Source: Phytophthora colocasiae
Lineage: Eukaryota > Oomycota > Peronosporomycetes > Peronosporales > Peronosporaceae
DNA: 64,000 nucleotides
Assembly (NCBI GenBank): GCA_018806915.1
Contig: JAGKQI010000060.1
Span: 1 to 64,000 of the forward strand
Reading direction: 5' to 3'
The translations under genes were made by a program, and so were the position numbers. Every line of letters begins with the position of its first letter. Within the stretch, counting starts at the first letter, position 1. The notes under the pieces were generated by a model, which was not told the origin of the DNA, ran no database searches, and saw nothing but the letters and a program-made list of their open reading frames with translations. Below, piece by piece: positions 37,999 through 48,540 of the stretch.

Positions 37999-39686
37999 AT
38001 GGCATCCCCCGCTTCCTCGTCCCCGTCGTTAGAGGTCCTGCCCGACATCCTGGTACGTTCCAGTCTCTTTTTCCCAGTCTTGCACTGTTCTATTCCAGTT
38101 TGCGTTAAAATTCCAAGTGCTATACGCTAATAAACACTGATTTCTTCTTCTTTAGGCGGCCATCGGCCAGACGCCCATGGTGCGCGTCAACAATATTGGC
38201 AAGAAGGCGCATCTGCAGTGTGAACTGCTCGCTAAGTGCGAATTCTTAAACGCCGGTGGCTCAGTCAAGGATCGTATCGGCAGACGCATGGTGGAAGACG
38301 CGGAGGCTGCGGGCCGCATTAAGCCTGGGGACACGCTCATCGAGCCCACATCCGGCAACACTGGTGTGTCATACATCAATCTGTTATGTATTTATCTAAG
38401 TTGCAAAAACGCTAATTAATGTTTTTTATACTTGTAGGTATTGGCTTGGCACTTGCAGCGGCAATCAAGGGGTACCGCTGTATTATCACTCTACCAGGTA
38501 GGTTCATTTCTTTATGATGGAGTATTTTTGTGTTTTTTAGTAAAAAAAATTATTTACAGAGAAAATGAGTCTGGAGAAGGTGAATGTGTTAAAGGCTCTA
38601 GGTGCGGAGATTATCCGTACACCGACAGAAGCTGCGTGGGATTCACCTGAAAGTCACATTGGCATTAAGCAAAGGTTGCTGGCGGAGCTTCCGAACGCCC
38701 ACATTCTGGATCAATACGCCAATCCATCCAACCCTTTAGCCCATTACGACGGCACAGCAGAAGAAATCTTGGAACAATGTGACGGCAAGGTCGACATGGT
38801 CGTTATGGGTGTTGGAACTGGTGGTACCATTTCGGGTATTGCCAAGAAACTTAAGGAGAGATGCCCAGGAGTGATTGTCGTTGGTGTTGATCCGGAAGGA
38901 TCGATCCTGGTCAGCCCGAGTCGCTGAACGACAAGAATCGCCTGAAACCATATAAGGTCGAAGGAATTGGTTACGACTTCATTCCGGACGTGCTGGATCG
39001 CAGTCTCGTGGACAAGTGGGAGAAGACGAACGACCAGGAGTCGTTCATCATGTCGCGTCGTCTCATTCGTGAGGAGGCTGCTCTGTGGTGGTTCGAGTGG
39101 CTCTGCTATGGCAGCTGCAGTGCGTGCTGCTTCCACTTTGAAGTCTGGCCAGCGCTGCGTTGTCATTCTACCGGATTCGACTCGTAACTACATGTCCAAG
39201 TTCCTCAATGACGCGTGGATGTACGAGAACAAGTACGTGGAGAACACAGTGCACACGCGCGAGAACTACTCCAAGTACCGCAAGGAGACGGGAACGTGGT
39301 GGTCGGAACAGCCTGTATCTGTGCTTGAGTTGCCTCATCCGTCGACAGTCCCGCCTCATCTTTCGTGTGCTGCCGCCATTGAGACGATGGAACATCACGG
39401 CTACGACCAGCTGCCCGTCGTCAAGGAGGACGGCACGGTGCAGGGCGTGGTGACCATCGGTAACCTATTGGCCAGGTTGTCTTCCGGCCGCGTGATGCGA
39501 ACGGATCCTGTTGAGGCAGTGATGTTCGGCAACTTCAGTCGGGTGACCCACGAAAGCTCGCTAGCTGAGCTGGCCACCATCTTTGACAAGGATTACTTCG
39601 CTGTTGTGACGTCGGTCGATGGCAAGATTGCTGGTCTGGCTACGAGAATTGACCTGCTCAACTACATCACCAGTGCCAAGGAGTAA
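37999..39686 (+). CDS. CBS: Cystathionine beta-synthase (two apparent frameshifts)
   Basis: This PLP enzyme of transsulfuration condenses serine and homocysteine to cystathionine. Exons: 37999-38052, 38156-38363, 38438-38497 and 38560-39686, with GT-AG introns of 103, 74 and 62 nt. The reading gives [14 protein letters not shown], cofactor lysine K56 in [42 protein letters not shown] and VDPEGSIL. One base is then missing at about 38910 ([14 protein letters not shown] follows in the next frame). Near 39077, two bases are missing before [15 protein letters not shown]. From there the frame is open to the TAA at 39684, including a C-terminal pair of CBS domains ([40 protein letters not shown]). 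The N-terminus is short and lacks the haem-binding extension of the human enzyme. All catalytic blocks are kept, so sequence error is as likely as inactivation. Confidence 0.92.
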
Positions 39687-40215
39687 ATGCCACCAGAAGG
39701 TTGAAGCCGGCAGGTTGATACATGCTTTCATTCGAAGGACTTCAGCACGATATTTCGACCTTGGTATCACGAGGCCATATTATCGGCTTCTTTTTCAGAG
39801 AAATTCGTCTAGAGAGAGTTTGGTCTGCATGGGATTTCTTTTTCAAACAACAGATATGATTTTGTGTAGGGATTTTGTTTGGTGCAGTGTAGGTACAAAC
39901 GTCATTAGCTGCAAGTTCTAAGTACCACGATAGAGAGCATTGGATTTTAGAGACCTCCCGTAGGTAAATTATATAAGCTCTTTTTACAAGAGTTATGGTC
40001 ATGACCAACATCCACGAGAACAACAAAGGTCTCTTCTGTTGTAACGACGCGACTTGAGGTCTCCACTACTGAAGTTAAGAGATACTTCAGGTACACGCTT
40101 TGTTGCAGACTGTAGACATGAAACTTGTCAATCTGAAGCCAAGAATTCCACTTCGTCTACAACCTGATAAGAGGCCATTTAGCATTTTGCAGACGATCAA
40201 GCAGACCAGTTCAAA
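39687..40215. other. Intergenic, CBS to lipoxygenase
   Basis: This holds the CBS 3' flank and the lipoxygenase promoter region. No other gene is seen. Confidence 0.5.
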
Positions 40216-41915
40216 ATGAAGGCGGCTATCCTGAAGATTACAGTGTTCCTGAGCGCAATATTGCCTTGCATTGTCAGTGGTTTGAGTATTCCAGACCCGG
40301 AAGACGGCCATCGAGCGTCCATCATTGAAGCCAAGTCCAAGTTAATCCAGAACGTCGAGCGATCCTACTCCGTCGGAGATCAAACGTTCCAGTTAAACCC
40401 AGGGCCAGAGGTGTCTACAGCCTCAATGCTGTATTTCGAGCACTTGGTGGCACAAGCTACGGCACTCAGTGCAACTACCAACTTCAACGCGTCCAAGATC
40501 GAAACGTTTATGAAGGAGAGACTTCCATTCATAACAGAGAGCGATCTCCAACAGGTTTATGAAGCTTTGGCATCCACTGGTATGATCACTGCACCTTTGG
40601 CATGTGACTCAAGTGACGAGAACTTCGGTGCTATGCGGCTAAGTATCCTTGGTAACAAACTCAAGTTGGTTCATAGTGGAGAATACGTTGAGTATTTGTG
40701 GGAAATCCCCTCGGGAGTTCTTGTGGACGTATGTGGAGAACTGTCACTCTCTTCAGTATTGAAGAACCGCAAACTGTTCGTCGTTGACTTGGCTGACTAC
40801 GGTGATCTCACCGATGAAGCTGCGAAGGAGTTCAAATACCTTCCCAACGTCATCGGATTCTTCTGTCATAACGTTGACAAACGACAGCTACTGCCATTGG
40901 CTATCACACTGGTAGACTCAGAGCTGACGTACAAAAGAAGACTCTCCAGGCGAGTGGCAACTGGCCAAGATGGCGCTGCATGCTACGGAGGTGAACTTCC
41001 AGCAGATGCGGCATTTCGTCGAGACTCATTTAATCTCCGTCCCGGTTCAGGTCGAGATGATCCGTAGTTTAGCAGCCGAACACCCTGTGTACGCCTTGCT
41101 GGACTACCATTTCTTCGCAGACTTTGGGATGGAGTATTTCGCTAGACGAGAGTTGCTGAGCCCCGGTACACCGTACGATCAAGTGACAGGATATGGAGCG
41201 ACCGGATCTCTAAGAGCGGTGATGCGTGAGTTTGAGATGACGTCAATTGCTCTTGACCTTCCAACAGACTTGGCTTCTCGTGAGGTCGAGTCTTTGACGG
41301 ACTACCGCCTCAATCGCTATGGACTCAAGTACTACTACATCATCAAGAGGTTCGTGCACAAGTACGTACACGCGTATTATCCGACCGAGAATGCGATCCG
41401 CAGTGATGCCGGAACTGCAGACGTGGGCTGAGCGAAGTTCCCGTCTTGAACATATTCACGGATTTCCGTCGGCATTCCAGGACTACAAAGATCTTGTGCG
41501 GGTATTAACGCATTTTATCTTTGAGAACGCCATCAAGCACCACTTCATGAATGGACAAGCGTCCTGGCACAGCATCGCACCTCCTTTCCACGCCCCGGCG
41601 CTTTACAACAAGCCACTGCCAAGTGTCAAAGGTGTTGATGTTAACCCTCTCGACTACGCTGCTCCAAGCGAACTTGTACCTACGATGGCTTACCTCTACT
41701 CGTGGTTCACAAGACAAGTGCCAATGAATGCTTCGGCCTTGAATTCCTATCAAACCGAGCCATTTACACGAGAAGCAGTGCTGAATGAGCCTATCCGGGA
41801 GTTCCAGCAGAGTATGCTCGATATGGAACACTTTGTGGACTTTGCCGAGAGTCAAGAAATGCATCCGATCGACATTTTCAAGCCATCTTCACTGCCATTT
41901 TACTCGTTCATTTGA
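40216..41915 (+). CDS. Secreted lipoxygenase (two apparent frameshifts)
   Basis: A non-haem iron dioxygenase of polyunsaturated fatty acids, about 565 aa if read through. The ATG at 40216 opens MKAAILKITVFLSAILPCIVSG, a typical signal peptide. Family core: NRKLFVVDLADY, LLPLAITLVDSELTY, then TKEDSPGEWQLAKMA in another frame from about 40931. Iron ligands: histidines at 41012 and 41027 (H-x4-H in RHFVETH), followed by HPVYALLDYH; then His at 41538 and Asn at 41550 (HHFMN, H-x3-N) in a third frame entered near 41405-41412. The last codon before the stop is Ile (41910-41912), the C-terminal ligand of all lipoxygenases. There is no PLAT domain. All five ligands survive, so the shifts (about 40930 and 41410) may be sequence errors; otherwise it is a very young pseudogene. 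Likely substrates in oomycetes are arachidonic and eicosapentaenoic acids (inference). Confidence 0.87.
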
Positions 41916-41972
41916 GTAAAACTAAATTCCTAACTTCAACAACTTCAACTAGTGATCGTCTTCCTATCAACG

Positions 41973-43186
41973 TCAATAATACGCCGCACCTTGTTTGCCT
42001 GCATTTAGGATCTCTTCTCGCGCGATCCGCACGGCATCTGTCCGCACCACATCACTGATGCATTGCACGCAGAAGGCGCGCTTCTTCTCCAACACCGAAA
42101 TCCGGTTCGGAGCCAACATCGCCACTGTCTTCTCCACGGAACAGCGAACACAAATCTGCTCGTTGCAGATTTTACACGACTTGCGACTTGTACCAAGGAA
42201 GCCGAAGCTTTTAGTGCAAATTTTGCATAGTCCGGGGGTAGGAGGCGTCATATTGGGCTTGAATTTGCCTTCCTCACTCGTCAGCGACGCCATGATCGAT
42301 CTTCCTCTCGCGGTTGCTGCTCTTTTGTGCATGTAGTCCAGAGCAGCTTCTTTCACTTTGGAGGCGTAGTCAATTTTACGAGGAAATGACATCCAGTTAC
42401 GACAGCGATAGCATTGAGTCGCTGCAAAGTTGCTCACGATCTCATTCTTACCGGTGCGTGATTGAAGCTTCGAAGAAGCCACGCACGTACACTTCTGGAC
42501 GGTGGAAAGCCGTATTTTTGAACGTACAACGAGCACAACGGACATATTCCCACGAGTTACACCGTCACTGGCGAAGCTTGGGACCTGCTCGAAACCGATC
42601 GAATGCGACAAATGGTAGCCAATCCGCTCTCCGTTGGCGGGATAGCGGCGATCCCGGTCGAACTCAAGGCACCAACGTGATCCTTCGAAGCTCCGGGTCC
42701 GGAAGAACCAACGCCACCGTACACTAACGTGGTGAAACGGATCATCCACGACGGGAATCGCCACTTCATGGAGCCACTTTACAGTCTAATATTACGATCC
42801 CGTCCTGAATGAGGGCGGATTTAATCCCTCATTGCTTCCGGGTGGAAGGAGCTTCAGCAAACAGCGTACATGAAATCCTCCAAACTGCCCTGGCACTACT
42901 GTTCCTAACAACATGAAAGCTGAAGGCATCTTCCAACGGTTCACGCTTCGTAGCTCGTTCTCTGAAGAACTTTCGTGCCTCTTCCTTCTTGCGCACTTCC
43001 TTCCACCGGCTTCTTGTCGGCTGGAGCCCCGATTCTTCCCGGAAGTCTCCCAGAGTGTGGAACTGTTCGATGTTGTAAGTAAGTCACTAAAGTCTCCGCT
43101 AATTCGCGGAGGTTGGCGTCATCCTGTTGCGTGCACTTCGCAACGGCTTGAGCAAGTGCGAGAATCTCTGTGGCTGTGTGCGGCAT
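41973..43186 (-). pseudogene. START/FYVE-like family protein, frameshifted copy
   Basis: The start at 43186 reads MPHTATEILALAQAV then LRELAETLVTY. A shift follows; the next frame gives NIEQFHTLGDFREE and WKEVRKKEEARKFFRERA. Another shift leads to GSLEDFMYAVC with a stop. Near 42780 an extra base lies inside the CKVLHEVA block. From 42764 a long frame is open to 41973, covering the second half of the START-like fold (ERIGYHLSHSIGF, TRGNMSV; partly scrambled around 42480) and a complete FYVE-like finger with all eight cysteines (CKIC, CKIC, CVRC, FCVQC). The intact finger with a shattered N-terminal half suggests recent decay. It converges with the lipoxygenase gene. Confidence 0.85.
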
Positions 43187-43829
43187 TGCGTCTTGTCTTT
43201 CTCTCTGGTCGAGTGCTGTTTGTGAAGCTTTAATTCCTGCTCCGTCGCTTGCGCTTAGCTGCTTCCAGGTTTACAGCCTGTGCCACCACGGTCGCAACTG
43301 CGTGCGTGACGCTGCTCCTCCGTCGGAGAGAAAGCCGAGCCAATCCGTCCAGCCGAGTTGTCACTCGCGTTGTGATAAGCAACCCAGAGCTGGAGCTTAG
43401 CTCGTCGGATTACACTCTCCGAGCGTTTTCGATGCAGTGCTACGCTAGTAGTCATGCTGGCGGTCCAGTATGTTCGCAGTGATATCGGTCAGTGCGATGC
43501 GGTGCTCCTGAACCCTCTGGCTGGCGGTAGAAGTCGTCTTCTCTTTACTGCCAGTATGAGAGGCGAAAGCCACCGAGATACCCAGCAGCAGCCTCATGCT
43601 GTGTCAGATGTGAAAATCAACAAGCGGCGTAGCAGAGGTATGAGGAAGGGGCGGTGGAGGCGCCAGCTTCGGTGGTGCAGTAGCGTGAACGTTAGTCACT
43701 TGGGTGACGAGAGATGATCTATCTGGCGAGTAGCGTAATGGTAGTGTAGAAAGAAAGAGATGTTTGTTGTACTGCAGTGAAAGGCGAAGTGGTAGATTTA
43801 GCAGTTAGAGTCTCACTGCTGGTGAGTGC

Positions 43830-44767
43830 GCGCGCCAAATCGATAGGACTTGAAAATGCCCTATAACTCAGTCAGTTTTATCATTTTAAGTTGGCGGTTT
43901 TGACGGTAGATCCATAACACGGTAAGAAAGGACCTACGGGCGTTTTGTTTTAGCGTTTTTGCAATTCCTAAAGTATGGCTCCCCACATAAAGCAAAAACT
44001 GTTTTTGCCAAACGACACAGTTTAGGACCCCATGCTTCAATACAAATCTCCCTATACTTCAAATAAAACCCGCTCAAAATGATATGACTGGGGGATTTGT
44101 ATGCCCAGGACATGTTCTAAACCTCTGTAGAGTGAAAGGTGGAGTGCATGTACTTCATGACTCTGGAATTACACAGAACATTGATAATAGATAAGTGCAT
44201 ATTTGGTACAGAAGGCCATAAATTCATTGGCAGAGAGTTACAAAGTGCAATTGCTGGCACTTTAACAGTCAGTCATTTAGTGGCTGTTTTTAGCAAATCA
44301 TAGTCAAAATGCGTTCAAATGTTAGAGACAAAAACAACAATAATGTCGATTCCTTGCATAAGAACTCTCTAAAGCATATATGATCTCTACCAAATATGCA
44401 CTTCTATTTCTCATTATCAATGTTCTGTGTAATTCAGAGTCATGATACATGTGCACTCACCTTCACTCTAACAGAGGTTTAGAACATGTCCCCATACAAA
44501 TCCCCAGATACATATCATTTTGAGCGGGTTTTATTTAGTATAGGGATTCCAGTGATTGAAGCAATGGGGGTCCTAAATTGTGTCGTTTGGCAAAAACAGT
44601 TTTTTGTATGGGAGCCATACTTTAGGGTGCAAAAACGCTAAAACAAACGCCCGTAGGTCCTTTCTTACCGTGTTATGGATCTTACTGTCAAAACACAGCA
44701 ACTTTAAAATGATAAAAACTGACTGAGTTATGGGCATTTTTCAGGGGGTCCTATCGATTTGGCGCGC
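43830..44767. mobile_element. Foldback element, 938 bp
   Basis: Two long inverted arms (43830-44208 and 44388-44767) begin GCGCGCCAAATCGATAGGA in each direction and match along almost their whole length with scattered mismatches and indels. The loop is about 180 bp. No coding capacity. No target duplication was identified. Confidence 0.88.
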
Positions 44768-44818
44768 AAAACTGTAGTAGAATCCATAGTTATCTACTTA
44801 CAGAGGGTGGATCGTAAT

Positions 44819-44839
44819 ACATATTACATAGTAATATGT
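44819..44839. repeat. 21-nt palindromic insertion in the Copia 3' LTR
   Basis: ACATATTAC-ATA-GTAATATGT is present here and absent from the 5' LTR, where GATCGTAAT runs straight into ATTGTATGAC. Confidence 0.8.
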
Positions 44840-45030
44840 ATTGTATGACAAAGAGCATACTTCAACAGCCTCCCTGCATCTTTTCATATTATGTGATAAA
44901 TCACAACACAGAGGTATATCAAGACTGTACAGGTGACTGTTCACAAAAGTTTTGGAGTGAGGAAACGGAGGTTCGCTGATCGAACTTCGCCCCGACAGCT
45001 AGCTGTTCAGGGGAGACACCTTCGTACGCC

Positions 45031-45234
45031 ATGCTCCGAAATTGCAAGACTGTCAAGGGCAGTGGAGGAGGCAAGCCGTCTCTCTCCGGGAAAAGGAAGC
45101 CTCCTTCCACTGCAGCCAAGGAGAGGACCAAGAAGGCAAGGAGGAAAGCGCGGGCAGCTCGGACGGCAGGAGCAACTGAGATCGACGCAGCAGCTGCGCT
45201 CCTTAGCGTCTCTGAAGGAGGTCGAGAGGCGTAG
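45031..45234 (+). other. Lys/Arg-rich open frame, possible exon
   Basis: A short frame encodes GKPSLSGKRKPPSTAAKERT and further basic, Ala-rich sequence. It lies upstream of the chromo-like frame at 45303 and may belong with it, but no splice junction was established. Confidence 0.3.
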
Positions 45235-45302
45235 CCGGGGATCCGAGCGTCGAGAGGATGTTGCCGCCCATGGGCTGATCGAGAGCACGCACCGAGCCAG
45301 TA

Positions 45303-45782
45303 ATGAGTGATGTCACCAACTCGAGGGAATATAGTGACAATTCTTGTGCCACCAATGTTACTAGTGCTGTCACTGAAACCCAAGATTCCGCCACCAATCG
45401 CACACCTAATGTCACAGTGCAGTTTGTGACCGCCAGCCATGAGACTCCTGCAACCGACCAGGAGGCTGGTGCTACAGACCAAGACACTGCTGTGTTGTCT
45501 GAGCTAAACTACTGGTACATTTATGACCAGAATTATGGTCGCGAGCGGCTCACGGTCAAGTCTGACTATGTATCGACTAAGCAAACGTGGAATATTGCTC
45601 GGATTATCCAGCGAAAACCCTGTCGATCTGGCTTCATGTACCGAGTTCTGTGGTGTCGCAAGAAGAGCGTGGGTGGGCGATACTATCAACGGACATGGGA
45701 GCCAGGACGAGTGCTTTTAGAAGGAATTGGTAGGGATTTCCGCGGGTTTGCCTTATCAATAAAGAACATTCCCAGCAGTTAA
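45303..45782 (+). CDS. Chromo-like domain protein of a nested element
   Basis: A 159-aa frame starts at the ATG at 45303 (MSDVTNSREYSDNSCATNV). The first 65 residues are Thr/Asp-rich and low in complexity. The C-terminal part (WNIARIIQRKPCRSGFMYRVLWCRK..., then YYQRTWEPGRVLLEG) has the Arg-Ile-hydrophobic strand and the TWEP turn of chromodomains, which occur at the C-terminus of many retrotransposon integrases and as separate proteins. A run resembling a polyadenylation region (AATAAA at 45876) follows. It is inside the 1.1-kb segment and is probably mobile-element cargo. The match rests on pattern only. Confidence 0.45.
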   Translation: MSDVTNSREYSDNSCATNVTSAVTETQDSATNRTPNVTVQFVTASHETPATDQEAGATDQDTAVLSELNYWYIYDQNYGRERLTVKSDYVSTKQTWNIARIIQRKPCRSGFMYRVLWCRKKSVGGRYYQRTWEPGRVLLEGIGRDFRGFALSIKNIPSS

Positions 45783-46170
45783 TTTCTTTGTGCATGGTTT
45801 CAATAACTTCATGTGCCTTTGTAATTCGGTTCGAGACCAGAGAAACCTCAACGAGGGAAACCTTTGCGAACAACAATAAAACCCAGTGGGGAAAAAATAA
45901 AGAACGCAGTCAAAAGTTAGGTACGCTTCATGCATTAGTGTTATACTCGTACACTTAAACGGTAAGACAGTTGAAGCCTCGAGATGGAAACTTCAACAGC
46001 CTCCCGCATCGAGGAGCGCGACGTCTGGCGCATTGAGGTGCCGATAAATTCACTGTCGTGACGGGAATATTCGTCGTCACTATAGTACAGATCTTCATGG
46101 ATAGTTCATCATGATTTAGGCGATTCAAGAGTACTATTACTACTACTGAGTAGTATTTTGTGGCGTTGGT

Positions 46171-46430
46171 TAGTCAGGAAAACCTTCGAAAAGGGAAAAT
46201 CTGTTCACCAGGCCAGCAGCAGTGATCAACTTTATAATATTGTCTTCGCAGGAATGCACTCTGCGGATTCATTGTGGCCAATCAGGAAAACCATAATGGA
46301 GAAAACCTGTTCACCGATCAATTCCTCGCAGTCAATTATGCGGCTTTAGATATTAGATGCAATTGTTTCATTGCATGGTTGGCTATTCAGGAAAAACCAT
46401 ATTATGAAGGAAAAATCCTGTTCACCAATT
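46171..46430. repeat. Three imperfect repeats, about 107 bp apart
   Basis: TCAGGAAAACC...GGGAAAATCTGTTCACC at 46174, TCAGGAAAACCATAATGGAG at 46282 and TCAGGAAAAACCATATTATG at 46386, each ending in CTGTTCACC, and each preceded by a TTGTGG/TTGCATGG-GGCTA type sequence. Confidence 0.7.
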
Positions 46431-47626
46431 TGTGAATCGTCTCAAAATTAAAGTCTCCGTAAGAGCACTGTTCTTCGTCATGAGCGCTAAAGAGGTTAAA
46501 GCTTCTATTTGTGAGGACATTCTTCTTCTCACCGACACAGCATCAGACATCTCGTGTAGAGGGAACTGTGTTGCCTGTAACTAAAAGTCACTTCATATCT
46601 CTATTAATGTACTTCATGTAGTTAGCTTTAATGATTTCTTCCATATTGCCGCGGATCAGCGGGCTTAACAGCAATTACTGAGGCAGATAAATATCATTGC
46701 TACTAGTAATGCTGAAGTTTTTAGATGTAGTACTAGAAGATTGTCACATGTTCATTGCCATAAACGGCAGATAAGTACTTGGCATTTATGCTCATGGGAT
46801 AAACTAGGTGAAATGAAAGAAAGAAGCGATAAAGTCATGCTATCTATCCTAATGATGGGATATTCATCATAGAACACAGAGGAGATGTATTCGTACATGT
46901 TGTTCATGGGTAGGAGACATAAGAGGTTCATTTCGAAGACAGAGGCATAGCGTTTGCTTGTCAATTTGGCCAATATGCGTTTAATTGTCGTGCATTTCAA
47001 TGACAATGTGTAAACCTTACATGTCAAACTGTTATTGTTGTGCATTAGCGAAACTCGTGCTTGCATTATTATTTTATGGCGTTTGTATTTTACGTGCCAT
47101 GCATTTCCATAAGCGATCATATTCGTGCTTGTAAGAGTGCTAAACAGAGGCGTAGTTCGTGCATGTTGCTTGTAATGACAGATGCGTAAATCGTGCATGT
47201 CAATAGGCCAGTACATAACGAAACTTGTTCAAGGAAAACTCGCTTAGGAGAAAAACCTGAGTTACGTTCTTTATGTTTGTTCATGGTTACCAGTTTCTGG
47301 TAGTGTATTGTTGACTCAACTTGCATACCCTACGGGGCAGTCTTACAGTGTGTTGTACATGTACACATGCGAGCATCCAGGGCTTTGCTTCCTGAGATCA
47401 ACTGCATCGTCTCGCAGGTGCCGACAATATGTCATGGCATTTAGTAGAGCTCCTAGCACGGGGTAGCATCCGGCTTTGTGAGGGAGTAGCTAAGGATTTC
47501 ATCTAGCGTTGTCATTGTCACAGGACGGCATTCCAGCTGAAGCGTAGCTTTGGCTAAGGCAACTTGTTCCGATTGTCCGCGCAGGCATCATGGCCTCTAG
47601 ATGCGTTCAACGTGCAGTCCAGACCT
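46431..47626. other. Copia interior without recognised pol
   Basis: No integrase or reverse transcriptase motif on either strand. The part from about 46975 to 47215 has several dispersed CGTGCATGT/CGTGCTTGT words, perhaps a decayed satellite-like stretch. Confidence 0.5.
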
Positions 47627-48536
47627 TCATGCAAATTTGGACTCGTTACCTATGGTTGTAGAGGTCTCAGGCGTGCCTTTGGCCAAGGTGTAGCGCTCTT
47701 GAGCTTGGAGATCGCGAACCTTGCCTTCAATGCTCTGTTTAAGGTCTTCATACGGGATGTACTTCCGCTGACCCTTCCAAATGCGGAGGTCATCCTTCCA
47801 CGACTTGGGCATCGAGTGAAACAGGTAGATAGACTTCTGTCCCTCGGTCATCACCGATTCGGTGGCTTCTGATGCGGCTTTCATCGCATTCTCAAGTTTT
47901 AGAAAAAATTCGGTCAAGTCTGAGCCTTCCTCATACTTGATCTCCATGAAGTAGTGTTGGATGAAGTACGGGTCACCATGAAAGGCCGCTCCCTCGTACT
48001 TCTGGCAGATGTAGTTGAATATCTCGTAGGAAGTCGTGAGATTCTTGACCAGACGCACGTGCATGTAGTCCATCGTTTTCATCAAGAAAGCCTTGGTATT
48101 GGCTTCTTGGCGACGGCGCTCACGCTGGCTAAGAGGCTGAGGCTTCTCTTTCTTCAGGTGCTTACGTGCTCGGGTGCGTGAACGGTCGGACGACTGGAAG
48201 ATCCTTGCGCTTGATCGATCCATTTGAGCTGGCTCCCGAGTCATCATCAGCGTCCGAGGGCGGCTTTAGCTCGTCATCGCTCTCCTCGTAGTCCACAGCG
48301 TCAGAGTCGACTTCAGCATCCTTGGTGGCCTTGGCAGGAGGATCATCATCGTCGGACATGTCACTAGCGCTCTCTTCACTCTCTTCTTCTGACACACCAT
48401 CGTAGTCGAGCTGCTTCACGTAGCCGAGCAGGTGCTTGCCATCGAGTGCTGCGCACACGCGCGTCTTCCACACGTCAAAGTTTTCGGCGCCGATAAGTCG
48501 TGGGAAGTCGTCGCTTGAGGCTTGTCTTGGGCTCAT
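47627..48536 (-). pseudogene. Copia-type gag (one frameshift)
   Basis: From the ATG at 48536 the frame reads MSPRQASSDDFPRLIGAENF, then FDVWKTRVCAALDGKHLLGYV, the N-terminal block of Copia Gag. A long acidic linker follows (EEESEESASDMSDDDDPP and onward). Near 48185 the frame slips; the second frame continues with TKAFLMKTMDYMHVRLVKNL, FNYICQKYEGAAFHGDPYFI, FFLKLENAMKAASEATESV and SMPKSWKDDLRIWKGQ to a stop at 47627. These are characteristic of UBN2-type Copia capsid. No zinc knuckle is seen before the stop. The frame is also open upstream through the LTR to an ATG at 48695. Confidence 0.82.
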
Positions 48537-48540
48537 AACC
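48529..48540 (-). promoter_or_regulatory. Copia primer-binding site (half-tRNA type)
   Basis: GGTTATGAGCCC on the minus strand directly follows the 5' LTR. It is complementary to the anticodon arm of initiator tRNA-Met (GGGCUCAUAACC), as in Drosophila copia and yeast Ty5, rather than to a tRNA 3' end. The ATG complementary to the CAU anticodon is in frame with gag. Confidence 0.7.

Larger units (their letters stand above)
43722..44867 (-). repeat. Copia 3' LTR interrupted by a foldback element
   Basis: Both flanks match the 5' LTR: 43722-43829 corresponds to 48541-48640 or so, and 44768-44867 to the other end (TGTTGAAGTATGCTCTTTG on the minus strand). About 40 bases of LTR are missing at the insertion point. 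Confidence 0.88.
44860..46010. other. 1.1-kb segment bounded by about 20-bp direct repeats
   Basis: The sequence CTTCAACAGCCTCC-(CT)GCATC occurs at 44860-44880 and, one base shorter, at 45991-46010. It spans the junction of the Copia 3' LTR and its polypurine tract. The segment between the repeats is foreign to the Copia element and carries plus-strand coding potential. Confidence 0.65.

Noticed and set aside
44919..45482. 187-codon minus-strand frame in the 1.1-kb segment
   Set aside because: It overlaps the chromo-like and Lys-rich plus frames; composition and domain pattern favour the plus strand.
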